The position numbers and the translations under genes are program-made. Below the pieces are notes generated by a model that saw only the letters and a list, made by a program, of their open reading frames with translations, was not told the DNA's origin and ran no database searches. From NCBI RefSeq assembly GCF_008329525.1, contig NZ_NPKQ01000001.1, positions 1,116,001 through 1,180,000 of the forward strand: a stretch of 64,000 bases of DNA, in the 5' to 3' direction. Position 1 is the stretch's first letter; each line of letters begins with the position of its first letter. Shown here piece by piece: positions 8,283 to 18,379 of this stretch. The DNA is from Tardiphaga sp. P9-11 (GTDB taxonomy: Bacteria > Pseudomonadota > Alphaproteobacteria > Rhizobiales > Xanthobacteraceae).

Positions 8283-8453
8283 AGGAAAGATCCTTGATTC
8301 TTTGGCAGATGGTTTCGATCGGCGCCCGGTGACAGGCGGCCAGCACGGATCGCGCGGGCAAAATCGCTGATAAGGGCCGGCTTATAACGGAATGACGACG
8401 ACATGGCTAGGGCGGGTGTTCGAGAATTTTGCGCGATATTGGCCGCAAAAGCC

Positions 8454-9131
8454 TCAAGAACCGCGGTTGTCCAGCCAGCAGCGTTGCAGCTCCGCCGCCT
8501 GCGCCCGTACCATATAGGTTCCCGCCAAACGCCGCACCCCCGGTCCCGGCGTCCGGGCGCTCCGGGTCACCGGATTGGGCAGGATCGCCGCGAGAAGCGC
8601 GGCTTCCCGGGCCGACAGGCCTGAGGCCGGCCGGTTGAAAGCATATTGGGCGCCGGCCTGGGCGCCAAATTGCCCGGACGGGCCCATTTCGGCGATATTC
8701 AGGTAGATTTCCAGGATCCGCTGCTTGGTCAGCACCAGATCGACCCACATGGCCAGCGGGATTTCGAGGCCCTTGCGGACCACGCTGCGGCCCGGCCACA
8801 GAAACAGGTTCTTCGCCACCTGCTGGGTGATGGTGGAACCGCCGCCGGAGACCTCGCCATCCTGGGCATCCTCGATGGCGTTCTGCAGGGAATCCCAGTC
8901 GATGCCGCGATGGCTGCAGAATTTGGCGTCTTCGGACGCGACCACGCTGCGGGGCAGGGCAGGCGACATGGTCTTGAGATCGACCCAGATCCGCACCACG
9001 GGGGAACCGGTGATCCAGCGCCAGGCCATCAGCGCCGAAATCGGCTGGCCGACGGCATAAAGCGGCGTCAGCAGATAGGGCAGCGCGAGGAGCAGAATCC
9101 CGATCAGGATGAGGCGGCGGATAAGGCGCAA
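8454..9131 (-). CDS. mtgA: Monofunctional biosynthetic peptidoglycan transglycosylase
   Basis: A 225-residue inner-membrane enzyme that polymerises lipid II into glycan strands in the periplasm. One N-terminal membrane anchor ([17 protein letters not shown]) precedes a GT51 domain. The catalytic Glu is in SEDAKF (Glu67) and the family block [16 protein letters not shown] starts at 96; [10 protein letters not shown] and [13 protein letters not shown] are further signatures. There is no transpeptidase domain. The length is standard for MtgA. The start codon is TTG with only a weak GGGA upstream; no in-frame ATG occurs before the membrane anchor. It lies upstream of rpmF and divergent from the prenyl synthase gene. 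Confidence 0.95.
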   Translation of the reverse strand: MRLIRRLILIGILLLALPYLLTPLYAVGQPISALMAWRWITGSPVVRIWVDLKTMSPALPRSVVASEDAKFCSHRGIDWDSLQNAIEDAQDGEVSGGGSTITQQVAKNLFLWPGRSVVRKGLEIPLAMWVDLVLTKQRILEIYLNIAEMGPSGQFGAQAGAQYAFNRPASGLSAREAALLAAILPNPVTRSARTPGPGVRRLAGTYMVRAQAAELQRCWLDNRGS

Positions 9132-9320
9132 GACGGGCGTTCCCGGTCGGAGCTATGCCGCTGATAGAGCGGGGTTTCCAGATATCTTTCAAGACAGCAA
9201 GGCTGCTTTTCAAGCCGGTTAAGCTTGCCGCGACCAATCGCGGCGGGACGCCGCAGGCGCAATTGACGTGGCCTTTGCCATAGAGGATTGTCCGGCCAAA
9301 TTGTTCTGGAGCTATTCTTA

Positions 9321-10247
9321 ATGTCGACCGGTGCTTCCACCAAAGATTTTGCCTCGCGCCTGGACCAGACCGCGGACGATACTGAAGCCGTACTGACCCG
9401 TGTGCTCGGCGATGGCGTGCTGCCCGATGAAATCGCCCGGCCGAAGCGGCTGATGGATGCGATGCGTTACTCCTCGCTCGGCGGCGGCAAGCGTTTGCGT
9501 CCGTTCCTGGTGGTGGAGAGCGCCGCGGTGTTCGGCGTGCATCGCGACCAGGCCCTTCTGGTCGGCGCAGCCCTCGAATGCATCCACTGCTATTCGCTGA
9601 TCCATGACGATCTGCCGGCGATGGACAACAGCGACCTGCGTCGCGGCCGTCCAACCCTGCACAAGGCCACCGACGATGCCACCGCGATTTTGGCCGGCGA
9701 CGCGCTGCTGACGCTGGCCTTCGACATCATCACCCGCGATGAGGTTCATTCCGATGCGACGGTACGGCTGCTGCTGACCCGCGCGCTGGCGCGCTGTGCC
9801 GGTTTGGGCGGCATGGTCGGCGGCCAGATGCTCGATCTCGCCGGCGAAGGCCGCTTCGGCGACAAGGGGCCTGTCGACGTCGCGCGTGTCCAGCAGATGA
9901 AGACCGGTGCGCTGCTGCGCTACGGCGTCATCGCCGGCGCGCTGCTCGGCGAGGCCACGCAAAAGGAATACAAGGCGCTCGACGATTACGGCCGCGCGCT
10001 CGGCGAAGCGTTCCAGATCGCCGACGACCTGCTGGACGTCGAAGCTGATGCGGCGACGCTCGGCAAGCCCGCCGGTGCAGACGCCGCGCTCAACAAGACC
10101 ACCTTCGTCACCCAGCTCGGCGTCGACGGTGCCAAGAAGCGCGTCGCCGACCTGATCGCCACCGCCGACGCCTCGCTGTCGATCTTCGGCAACAAGGGCG
10201 ACGTGCTGCGCGCTGCCGCGCGCTTCGTGGCCGAGCGCAAGAACTAA
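9321..10247 (+). CDS. ispA: Farnesyl diphosphate synthase (polyprenyl synthetase)
   Basis: A 308-residue trans-isoprenyl diphosphate synthase that condenses isopentenyl diphosphate with dimethylallyl or geranyl diphosphate. The first Asp-rich motif is DDLPAMDNSDLRRGRP (from residue 96) and the second is DDLLD near 235, preceded by the FQIA helix. GGKRLRP (55-61) binds diphosphate. The two extra residues in the first motif (DDxxxxD) are typical of bacterial short-chain FPP or GGPP synthases, so farnesyl product is likely but geranylgeranyl is possible. The start at 9321 has GGAGC upstream. No dxs lies nearby; ispG of the same pathway is 2.4 kb downstream on the other strand. Confidence 0.9.
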   Translation: MSTGASTKDFASRLDQTADDTEAVLTRVLGDGVLPDEIARPKRLMDAMRYSSLGGGKRLRPFLVVESAAVFGVHRDQALLVGAALECIHCYSLIHDDLPAMDNSDLRRGRPTLHKATDDATAILAGDALLTLAFDIITRDEVHSDATVRLLLTRALARCAGLGGMVGGQMLDLAGEGRFGDKGPVDVARVQQMKTGALLRYGVIAGALLGEATQKEYKALDDYGRALGEAFQIADDLLDVEADAATLGKPAGADAALNKTTFVTQLGVDGAKKRVADLIATADASLSIFGNKGDVLRAAARFVAERKN

Positions 10248-10260
10248 GGAAGTCCTTATC

Positions 10261-10959
10261 ATGTCGGAGACGGGCAAGGATCTCGATGAGCTCCTTGTCC
10301 GTTTTCGCAAGATGCCGGCGCCGATCCGCGTTGTTTACGGGCGGCCGCGCACGTTTCTGGCGCTTCTGATCGGCGTCATCGCGTTCTTCATTCTGCCATC
10401 CTCGCTGCGATTGGTGACGCGCCTGCTGATCGGCTGGGACGTGTTCATCGCGTTCTATCTCGTGCTGGTCTACGGCATGATGTTGCGCAGTGGCGGCCAG
10501 AAACACATTCGCCGCAACGCCGCCTTGCAGGACGATGGCAGTTTCATCATCCTGCTGGTGGCAGCCCTGGGTGCCTTCGCCAGCATCGCGGCCATTGTGT
10601 TCGAACTCGGCGAGGGCCATCGCACGGCCTGGGAATTGACGCTGGCCATCGTCACCATCGCCTCGTCATGGGCCGCCGTGCACACGACCTTCTCGCTGCA
10701 TTATGCCCATCAGTTCTATCGCGGAGCCAAACCCGGCGGGCTGGCATTTCCGTCTGGCGATGACGACACGAAGGAACAGCCCGACTATTGGGACTTCGTG
10801 TATTTCTCCTTCGTCATCGGCATGACCGCGCAGGTCTCCGACGTCGGCATCACCGTGAAGTCCATTCGCCGCACCGCCACGGCCCACGGCATCGTTTCCT
10901 TCATCTTCAACACTGCGCTGGTGGCGTTGATGGTCAATATCGCGGCAAGCGCGATCTGA
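10261..10959 (+). CDS. DUF1345 family membrane protein
   Basis: A 232-residue inner-membrane protein matching the DUF1345 family: five or so hydrophobic helices and the signature PDYWDFVYFSFVIGMTAQVSDVGI followed by RRTATAHGIVSFIFN near the C-terminus. Function is not established. It starts 14 bases after the prenyl synthase stop with AAGGAAG upstream, so the two are probably cotranscribed, although no functional link is evident. Confidence 0.85.
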   Translation: MSETGKDLDELLVRFRKMPAPIRVVYGRPRTFLALLIGVIAFFILPSSLRLVTRLLIGWDVFIAFYLVLVYGMMLRSGGQKHIRRNAALQDDGSFIILLVAALGAFASIAAIVFELGEGHRTAWELTLAIVTIASSWAAVHTTFSLHYAHQFYRGAKPGGLAFPSGDDDTKEQPDYWDFVYFSFVIGMTAQVSDVGITVKSIRRTATAHGIVSFIFNTALVALMVNIAASAI

Positions 10960-11031
10960 TAGTTCAGCATGCGCCCGCATTGACCTTGCCGCTGCGCCGG
11001 GCAAATTAGACCCATCGAGGATGCCGCCCGC

Positions 11032-12636
11032 GTGGAAGCCAAGTTTCAAATTTTCCTGGTCCTGATCGCAGCCCTCGCAGGCACGGCGTGGATGGCGAAG
11101 CGTATCAGCATCGCTCCGGCGATCCTGCTGCTGCTGGCCGGCATTGCGCTGGCCTTCGTGCCGGGCATGCCATCGATCGAGCTGCCGCCCGATGTGGTGC
11201 TGCTCGGCGTGCTGCCGCCGCTGATCTATTCGGCCGCCGTCGCCATGAGCTGGCGCGAATTCCGCGCCAATCTGCGCATCATCACGTTGCTCGCTGTCGG
11301 CTGCGTGATCTTTACGGCGTGCCTGGTTGCCACCGCGACGCATGTCCTGATCGGCCTGCCATGGTCGGTCGGCTTCCTGCTCGGCGCCATCGTCGCACCG
11401 CCGGATGTGGTGGCGCCGCTCGCGATTGCGCGAAAAATTGGCCTGCCGCGTCGGATTCTGGTGGTGCTGGAAGGCGAGGGTCTCGCTAATGATGCGACGA
11501 CGCTGATCCTGTATCGCTTCGCGGTGGTGGCGATCACCACGGGAGCGTTCTCGATGTCAAAGGCGGCGGGCACCTTCGTCGCCATTCTCGCCTGCGAACT
11601 CGTCTTCGGCCTTGCCATCGGTTGGCTCAGCCTGCGCATGCGTCACCGTGCGCGCGATCCTCAGGTCGAGATCACGCTGTCGCTGCTGACGCCCTATGTC
11701 GCTTATCTGATCCCCGAACATTTCGGTGGCTCCGGCATCATCGCCACCGTCGCCTGCGGCCTCTACATCTCCTGGAACGGTCCGCTGCTGATCTCGGCGG
11801 CGACGCGCCTGCAGGGCATCTTCTTCTGGGATTTGGTGATCTATTTGGTCGAGGGCCTGCTGTTCCTGTTGACCGGCTTCCAGATGCGGGCGCTCGTCGA
11901 AAAGTCGAAAGCCTTTCCATTCGCCGACATCATGCTGGCCACGGCGCTGGTCACCGTCGTGATCGTCGTGGCGCGTTTTGTCTGGGTCTATGCCGCGGTC
12001 TATGTGCCGCGCTGGCTGAGCGCGGATCTACGCAAACGCGATCCGGCTCCGAACTGGCAATGGACCTTCGTTATCGCCTTCACCGGCGTGCGCGGCGCGG
12101 TGTCGCTGGCCGCCGCGCTAGCGCTGCCGTTCACGATGGTCTCGAACGACGCGTTCCCGGCGCGCGACCTGATCCTGTTCGTCTCCTTCAACATCATTCT
12201 CATCACGCTGGTCGGCTTCGGCCTGTGCCTGCCGATTGTGGTGAAGTGGCTCGGCGTCACCAGGATCGGCCGCGCGGAATATATCGCCGAACACGAGGCC
12301 GAACTCGCGACACGCCGTGAGGCGCTGGCTACAGCACTGGCGCGGCTCGATGCCATGACCGACGACCGTGAGCTCTCCGACGAAGTCGTGAAACTGCTGC
12401 GCGCGCGTCATGAAAGCCGGTCGAACCAGTTGCCGGGCGAGCTCGATCCCGAGGTCGACGTCTCGGCGGTGGGGATCGATCTGGTGCGCGAACTCATCAA
12501 GGCCGAGCGCAAGTTCATCCACACGCAATTGCGCGACGGCAAGATCACCGACGAAAGCCGGCGGCGGATCGAGCGCGATCTGGATCTGGAAGAAGCCGGG
12601 CTGACCAATCGCGAGTTTCGGCGGATTCCGCTGTAA
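11032..12636 (+). CDS. Na+/H+ antiporter (CPA1 family)
   Basis: A 534-residue cation/proton antiporter with about 12 membrane helices and a hydrophilic C-terminal tail of about 120 residues. Family signatures include the ion-site helix with APPDVVAPLAI (in place of the common PTDP), EGEGLANDATTLILYRF, which carries the conserved Asn-Asp pair, and FTGVRGAVSLAAALALP. It would exchange Na+ or K+ for H+ across the inner membrane in pH and salt homeostasis. The tail, rich in Arg and Glu with coiled-coil character (about 415-530), is probably regulatory. The start is GTG with GAGG 11 bases upstream; a nearby ATG at 11021 is out of frame. Confidence 0.9.
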   Translation: MEAKFQIFLVLIAALAGTAWMAKRISIAPAILLLLAGIALAFVPGMPSIELPPDVVLLGVLPPLIYSAAVAMSWREFRANLRIITLLAVGCVIFTACLVATATHVLIGLPWSVGFLLGAIVAPPDVVAPLAIARKIGLPRRILVVLEGEGLANDATTLILYRFAVVAITTGAFSMSKAAGTFVAILACELVFGLAIGWLSLRMRHRARDPQVEITLSLLTPYVAYLIPEHFGGSGIIATVACGLYISWNGPLLISAATRLQGIFFWDLVIYLVEGLLFLLTGFQMRALVEKSKAFPFADIMLATALVTVVIVVARFVWVYAAVYVPRWLSADLRKRDPAPNWQWTFVIAFTGVRGAVSLAAALALPFTMVSNDAFPARDLILFVSFNIILITLVGFGLCLPIVVKWLGVTRIGRAEYIAEHEAELATRREALATALARLDAMTDDRELSDEVVKLLRARHESRSNQLPGELDPEVDVSAVGIDLVRELIKAERKFIHTQLRDGKITDESRRRIERDLDLEEAGLTNREFRRIPL

Positions 12637-12651
12637 AAGCGATGAAACGAA

Positions 12652-12677
12652 AACGGCCGGGACAATGCCCGGCCGTT
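12652..12677. terminator. Bidirectional terminator between antiporter and ispG
   Basis: A perfect 10-bp GC-rich stem, AACGGCCGGG (12652-12661) with its complement (12668-12677) and a 6-base loop. On the minus strand the stem is followed by TTTTCGTTT, giving a good terminator for ispG. On the + strand the following TTCAATTC is weaker. It lies between two convergent stops. Confidence 0.88.
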
Positions 12678-12704
12678 CAATTCGAAATCTGCGTGAGCGG
12701 AGAC

Positions 12705-14018
<1,314 letters not shown>

Positions 14019-14037
14019 CCAGCAATGGATCAGTGGC

Positions 14038-14952
14038 CTAGGCCTTGGCCGGTCGGTTAACGAGAATTAGTCCCGCGATGACCAATAGCGCGGCGACGCC
14101 AAAGGCGGGCGTCAGATGGTCGCCCATGATGAGATAGCCCGCCGCGACGCCAAACAAAGGGGTGATGAAGGTAAAAGCCGACAATTTGCTGGCCGAATAG
14201 GTCTTGATCAGCCCGAACCACAGCAAAAACGTGAATCCGACCACCCAAAAGGCCTGAAAAGAGAGCAGGGACAGCGCCAGAGGGCCGGGAACCCGGGTCA
14301 TGGTCTCACCGGCCAGCAGCGCGGCCAGACCCAGAATCGGGACCGAAAGCCCCACCTGGTAGCCTAATGCCTTCTCAGGTGGGACGTAGAGGAGCGGGGT
14401 CATCTTGACCACCAGCGTGGTCGCAGCCCACAGGCCGGCCCCGGCCACGATCATCAGATCCCCGATCAGGACGTCGGTGGTGACATCGGGTTGCGGGACG
14501 CCGATGGCCACGGCGACGCCGGCGAAGCTCACGGCGAGTCCGGCCCATTGTATCGGGCGCAGACGTTCTCCCAGAAACTGATAGGCGCCGAAGGCGACGA
14601 AAAACGGCATCGTGTAGAGGAAAACCGCTGCGCGGCTCGCGGTGGTGAATTGCAGGCCGTGAAAGATCAGCACGAATTCGATGCCGAACAGCACGCCGGC
14701 GAACAGGCCTGCCTTCAGCGTGCCGTCACGCTCGAACAGCTTGACGCCACGCACGCGCGCAATGGCCAGGATGACCAGCAGCGCGCCGGCCGAGCGCAGC
14801 ATCGCCTGCGTGTAAGGCGGGATATCGTGCAGCACCAGCTTGATGGCGATCTGGTTGAAGCCCCAGGTCAGGCACAGCATCAGCACGAGGGCGATGGCGC
14901 CGGCGGTGAGTGCGCGTCCGCCGGGTGGGCTGATGATGGTTTCTGCAGACAT
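14038..14952 (-). CDS. EamA/DMT family transporter
   Basis: A 304-residue inner-membrane transporter of the drug/metabolite superfamily, with ten predicted helices in two EamA repeats. The first repeat begins [18 protein letters not shown] and ends near residue 145; the second includes ATTLVVKM and the closing helix [19 protein letters not shown]. Members export amino acids, nucleosides or other metabolites, but the substrate cannot be read from the sequence. The start at 14952 has GAGG upstream; a longer frame to 15075 has no membrane features. It is upstream of ispG on the same strand with a 19-base gap, so partial cotranscription is possible. Confidence 0.88.
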   Translation of the reverse strand: MSAETIISPPGGRALTAGAIALVLMLCLTWGFNQIAIKLVLHDIPPYTQAMLRSAGALLVILAIARVRGVKLFERDGTLKAGLFAGVLFGIEFVLIFHGLQFTTASRAAVFLYTMPFFVAFGAYQFLGERLRPIQWAGLAVSFAGVAVAIGVPQPDVTTDVLIGDLMIVAGAGLWAATTLVVKMTPLLYVPPEKALGYQVGLSVPILGLAALLAGETMTRVPGPLALSLLSFQAFWVVGFTFLLWFGLIKTYSASKLSAFTFITPLFGVAAGYLIMGDHLTPAFGVAALLVIAGLILVNRPAKA

Positions 14953-14995
14953 GAAGCCTCGGGCCCGGCTTGATCGCCGTGTTGTTATGGGATCG

Positions 14996-15481
14996 TCACG
15001 CCTGACAGTGCGCGCAGGTTCCGGTGATTTCGACAACAGACAGTTTCGGGACGAAGCCAGTCGTCCGTGCGGCATCGTTCAGGCTCTGCGCAACTTTCGT
15101 GGCGGGTACCTCGCCGACCGACCCGCATTGGTCGCAGATCAGGAACGCGACCATCGAGGCTGTGCCGTGGTCGTGCGCGCAGGCCAGGAACGCGTTGCGG
15201 CTCTCGATGCGGTGAACGAGGCTGTTCTCCATCAGAAAATCAAGTGCGCGATACACGGTGATGGGTGCCGGCCGCGAAATGGTCTTGGCAAGCTCATCGA
15301 TGATTTCGTAGGCCCCAAGCGGCCGATGGCTTGCGAGCAGCGCTTCAAGCACCTGCCGGCGGATCGGGGTCAGCTTTTGCGACCGGGCCGCACAGACATG
15401 CTCGGCATGATGCATCGCGTCCGCCGTACAGCGGTCGTGATCGTGGCCCGGAGCCGGGAAAGTTGGTTTCGGAACTGCCAT
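14996..15481 (-). CDS. zur: Fur family regulator, Zur-like
   Basis: A 161-residue metal-responsive repressor. The winged helix is at about 35-95 (LTPIRRQVLEALLASHRPLGAYEIIDEL, TVYRALDFL). The dimerisation domain has the two structural zinc CxxC pairs, CDQCG (116-119) and CAHC (156-159), plus CAHDHG at 101-106. These features and LVHRIESRNAFLACAHDH place it with Zur rather than Fur or PerR. The N-terminus (GHDHDRC, MHHAEHVC) is unusually rich in His and Cys. ATG at 15481 is chosen as the usual start for this family; no clear ribosome site is visible, and the frame is open to 15574. No zinc transporter genes are adjacent. The zinc role is inferred from the family. Confidence 0.85.
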   Translation of the reverse strand: MAVPKPTFPAPGHDHDRCTADAMHHAEHVCAARSQKLTPIRRQVLEALLASHRPLGAYEIIDELAKTISRPAPITVYRALDFLMENSLVHRIESRNAFLACAHDHGTASMVAFLICDQCGSVGEVPATKVAQSLNDAARTTGFVPKLSVVEITGTCAHCQA

Positions 15482-15639
15482 ATGGAGGTAGTTTAACCCG
15501 TTAGGTGTGATTGTGCCCGTCTTTTTGGCGCTAGGCCCCAGTCTTACACCAGATCCAGCGCTGCCAAACGACAAGCGCCCCCTGCAGATGGGGGACAGCC
15601 GGGCGATTGCAAAGGTTGAATGGGCGATACAGAGCCGGA

Positions 15640-16635
15640 TCAGGTGGAGCTTTTGCGCTCCCGGCGCAAATCCGATGGCGAGGTGGCATATCGGCGCCGG
15701 AACGTCCGGTTGAAATAAGACAAATCATTGAAGCCGGCCTCGTCGGCGATCTTCCCGATTCGCTCATTGGCGCGAAGCGGGTCGAGCAAGAGTGCATGAG
15801 CAAAAGCCAAACGCCTCTCGAGCAAATATTCCGACAGGCTCAGGTCGTGTTCGCGAAACAGCTTGCGGACATAGTCGGGAGATATCTGCTGAGCCGCCGC
15901 CAGCGTTTCGGCTGAGAGGCAGTGATTTCCGAGGCCTGCTTCGATACTTGTCTTGATCGCGTGCAAGCGCAGCATGCGGGTACTGGAAGGTGGAGATGTC
16001 TCGGGGTGGTCCTCCCAACCGATTGTCAGAAGTGCGATCAGGCTACACAGATCGGCTATGACATGGTGCTGAAGATGGGGTGGGGCGGACCCGTCGAGGT
16101 CGATCGCTGCCTGACAATGCGCCATCAAGAGCCGCAACGTCTGAGCCTCCAGAAGGACAGGTCGCATGAGCCAGGTGCTGAGATTCGCCAGCTTGATCGC
16201 CAGCGCGGCACGGTCGACCTGAACGATCAGATGCTGCGTCCCACGAGATGACGTATGCCAACCGACGTCCCTGGTTGTCATCAAGACCGCATGGTCCTGC
16301 TCGATAATCTCTTCGCGACCATGCTGCGATGCGCGAGCGGAGCCCTTCAAAACAGCCGCAAAGACAACGTCGTCGGCAGGTGATGCGATAGTGCCATCCG
16401 GCATGTGGCTATCCGCAGGAAATCCCGCGCCAATAAAGACGATGGTGCCCGGCAACCTGCGAAATGCAGCACTGGGCGAAAACGGGGCGTCCGTCGGAAG
16501 AGAGGAGTCGACATTGAATGTCAGACGCCCGAATTGTAGCTGCGGCGCCGGCAGATTTTCAGAAGCAGTCGCGATGAACGAATCGGGCATTTCGGGACCG
16601 GGCCTTGAAGTCACGAGGATCAGTCCTGCAAGCAT
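15640..16635 (-). CDS. AraC family transcriptional regulator
   Basis: A 331-residue regulator with an N-terminal cupin-like AraC-binding domain (about 50-190) and a C-terminal double helix-turn-helix (about 225-325). The second helix-turn-helix has the usual signature IGKIADEAGFNDLSYFNRTFRRRYATSPSDLRRER. It resembles the FeaR/AraC-binding-domain-2 group that controls catabolism of amines or aromatics. The target is not evident; it is divergent from the porin gene at 16893 with 257 bases between, so the porin is one candidate. ATGs at 16635 and 16590 are both possible starts, neither with a strong ribosome site. Confidence 0.88.
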   Translation of the reverse strand: MLAGLILVTSRPGPEMPDSFIATASENLPAPQLQFGRLTFNVDSSLPTDAPFSPSAAFRRLPGTIVFIGAGFPADSHMPDGTIASPADDVVFAAVLKGSARASQHGREEIIEQDHAVLMTTRDVGWHTSSRGTQHLIVQVDRAALAIKLANLSTWLMRPVLLEAQTLRLLMAHCQAAIDLDGSAPPHLQHHVIADLCSLIALLTIGWEDHPETSPPSSTRMLRLHAIKTSIEAGLGNHCLSAETLAAAQQISPDYVRKLFREHDLSLSEYLLERRLAFAHALLLDPLRANERIGKIADEAGFNDLSYFNRTFRRRYATSPSDLRRERKSST

Positions 16636-16892
16636 TGAACTATATCTTGGTCGTGCCAGTGCCGGATCACGTTCATAATGATCGCCGCCAGCGCGTTTTC
16701 TGGTATTTCTGTCTTTGATAGTTCGCGATGCGCCATGTGGCCTGAACGCAACAAGTCAAACGAATTGCCGTGGCTGTCTCGCCCAGTCCTGCCGCGTCGC
16801 GTCCGTTCCAAGTCGCGGATGTCTTATTCAACTACACATCATCGAAGCAGGGCCTTCGGCCTGCCTTTGTCGATCTGTTGTTGAGGAGACTG

Positions 16893-17738
16893 ATGGTGAA
16901 ACGCACCGTATTGGCCGCTGCAGGCCTCGCCATCATGGCGCTTTCGTCCACAGCGGGCGCCGCCGATCTGTCGCCCCGCATGTACACCAAGGCGCCGGTT
17001 CTGGTGGACCCCGGCGTCAACTGGACCGGCTTCTATGTCGGCCTCAATGGCGGCTATAGCTGGGGCAAGGGCGACGCCACTTTCCTGCCAGGCACCGCCT
17101 TTGCGTCGCCGGTCAAGCAGGACGTCAATGGTGGCCTCGGTGGCGGCCAGATCGGCTACAACTGGCAGCTCGACCGCACATGGGTCGTCGGTCTCGAAGC
17201 CGACATCCAGGGGACCGGTGAACGAGGCAGCGCCACGTCGCCGGTGAGTTCGCTCCGGACCACCTTGCCCGGTGGTGACTTCAATCTGTTGACGCAGACG
17301 TCGGCCACCAGCTCGTGGAGCTTCCCGTGGTTTGCGACCTTCCGCGGGCGGGTCGGCCTGCTGGCAACGCCGGACCTGCTGCTTTACGGCACCGGCGGTC
17401 TCGCTGTCGGCGAGGTCAAGTATTCCACCCAGACGACAGTGACGGGCCAGATCTTCGGGCCGGGCTCTGCAGGTACGACGCCTGCTGGCGCCGCCGTGAC
17501 CATTCCCGGCACGCTGTTGTCGGAATCGCAGACCCGAGTCGGCTGGACCCTGGGCGCCGGTCTGGAAAAGAAGTTCGGCACCAACTGGTCGGCCAAACTG
17601 GAATATCTGTATCTCGACCTCGGCTCGGCAACCTATTTCGGAGGCACCGCCAACCAGACCTCGGTCGCTTTCCACGACCATATCTTCCGCGCAGGCATCA
17701 ATTACGCATTCAGCCCGGCCGTCGTGGCCAAATACTGA
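16893..17738 (+). CDS. Outer membrane beta-barrel porin (Omp25/Omp31-like)
   Basis: A 281-residue outer-membrane protein. It has a signal peptide (MVKRTVLAAAGLAIMALSSTAGAADL) followed by an eight-stranded barrel typical of the Omp25/Omp31/RopB group of alphaproteobacteria. Signatures are VNWTGFYVGLNGGYSWG after the signal, GGLGGGQIGYNWQ, RGRVGLLATPDLLLYGTGGLAVGEV, and the closing TSVAFHDHIFRAGINYAFS with an aromatic C-terminal strand ending AKY. The start is fixed by GAGGAG five bases upstream; the open frame continues further upstream but would bury the signal peptide. A Rho-independent terminator follows, so it is transcribed alone. Confidence 0.92.
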   Translation: MVKRTVLAAAGLAIMALSSTAGAADLSPRMYTKAPVLVDPGVNWTGFYVGLNGGYSWGKGDATFLPGTAFASPVKQDVNGGLGGGQIGYNWQLDRTWVVGLEADIQGTGERGSATSPVSSLRTTLPGGDFNLLTQTSATSSWSFPWFATFRGRVGLLATPDLLLYGTGGLAVGEVKYSTQTTVTGQIFGPGSAGTTPAGAAVTIPGTLLSESQTRVGWTLGAGLEKKFGTNWSAKLEYLYLDLGSATYFGGTANQTSVAFHDHIFRAGINYAFSPAVVAKY

Positions 17739-17765
17739 TCCTTTCGATCGCTCCCGAAAACTTCA

Positions 17766-17791
17766 AGCCCGGCCTTCGAGCCGGGCTTTTT
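17766..17791 (+). terminator. Rho-independent terminator after the porin gene
   Basis: Stem AGCCCGGC (17766-17773) with GCCGGGCT (17780-17787), a 6-base loop, and five T at 17787-17791. It lies 27 bases after the porin stop. Confidence 0.93.
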
Positions 17792-17863
17792 GCTGTCGGA
17801 AGATCCAGCCATGCGCTAGTCGCGGGGCTGCGTCGTATCGTCCAGCGATGCGTTATTCATAAG

Positions 17864-17883
17864 CTTGCTTACAATAAGCTAAG
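17864..17883. promoter_or_regulatory. Candidate MarR operator
   Basis: A near-palindrome centred on GCTTA-CAA-TAAGC (17867-17879) and extended to CTTGCTTA/TAAGCTAAG. It lies 16 bases before the marR start codon, overlapping where RNA polymerase or the ribosome leader would be. MarR proteins usually bind such AT-rich 16-20 bp inverted repeats and repress their own operon. The role here is inferred. Confidence 0.6.
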
Positions 17884-17899
17884 TTTACGGAGCGCATCA

Positions 17900-18379
17900 A
17901 TGTCCTGCCAGCCTGACACCGGCACCGATTTCCTGTCCGCTTTGTTCGAGACCCAGCGCATGTTGCGGCTGCTGGCCGACAAGGAAGCGCGCCAGTTCGG
18001 CATGACCCGCGCCCAATGGGCAGTGCTTGCCAAGGTCGAGCGCAATGAGGGGCAAAAACAGACCGATCTCGCCGACGCCATGGAAATGGCGCCGATCAGC
18101 CTGACGCGACTGATCGACAAGCTCTGCGACAGTGGCCTGATCGAACGCCGCAATGACGACACCGACCGCCGCATCAAGCGCCTCTATCTCACCGAGGCCG
18201 CGCGCCCGCTGACGGCAAAGCTGGCGGTGCTACGCGGCAACCTGATGCAGGTCGCGTTCGAGGGCGTGAGCGAGGCCGACATGCACCAGCTGGTCGCGCA
18301 TCTCGAAACCATCAAAGACAATATCCGCGCTGCGCTGAACCCCGCAGCCACAAAGACCAAGGAACAAGTCTATGGCTGA
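17900..18379 (+). CDS. MarR family transcriptional regulator
   Basis: A 159-residue repressor with the winged helix-turn-helix MarR fold: MTRAQWAVLAKVERNEGQKQTDLADAMEMAPISLTRLIDKLCDSGLIERRNDDTDRRIKRLYLTE spans the DNA-binding region including the wing (DDTDRR). It probably controls the EmrAB-type pump that follows; its last codons overlap the emrA start by eight bases. The start at 17900 is fixed by GGAG seven bases upstream and by the family's usual length. The same frame is open for a long way upstream through the porin gene, which is a frame coincidence. Confidence 0.93.
   Translation: MSCQPDTGTDFLSALFETQRMLRLLADKEARQFGMTRAQWAVLAKVERNEGQKQTDLADAMEMAPISLTRLIDKLCDSGLIERRNDDTDRRIKRLYLTEAARPLTAKLAVLRGNLMQVAFEGVSEADMHQLVAHLETIKDNIRAALNPAATKTKEQVYG

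Noticed and set aside
8407-9654. A long minus-strand frame across mtgA and into the prenyl synthase
   Set aside because: Arg- and Pro-rich shadow that spans two real genes and has no family features.
17315-17899. An N-terminal extension of MarR through the porin gene
   Set aside because: The frame is open by chance; a ribosome site, palindromic operator and family length all mark 17900 as the start.
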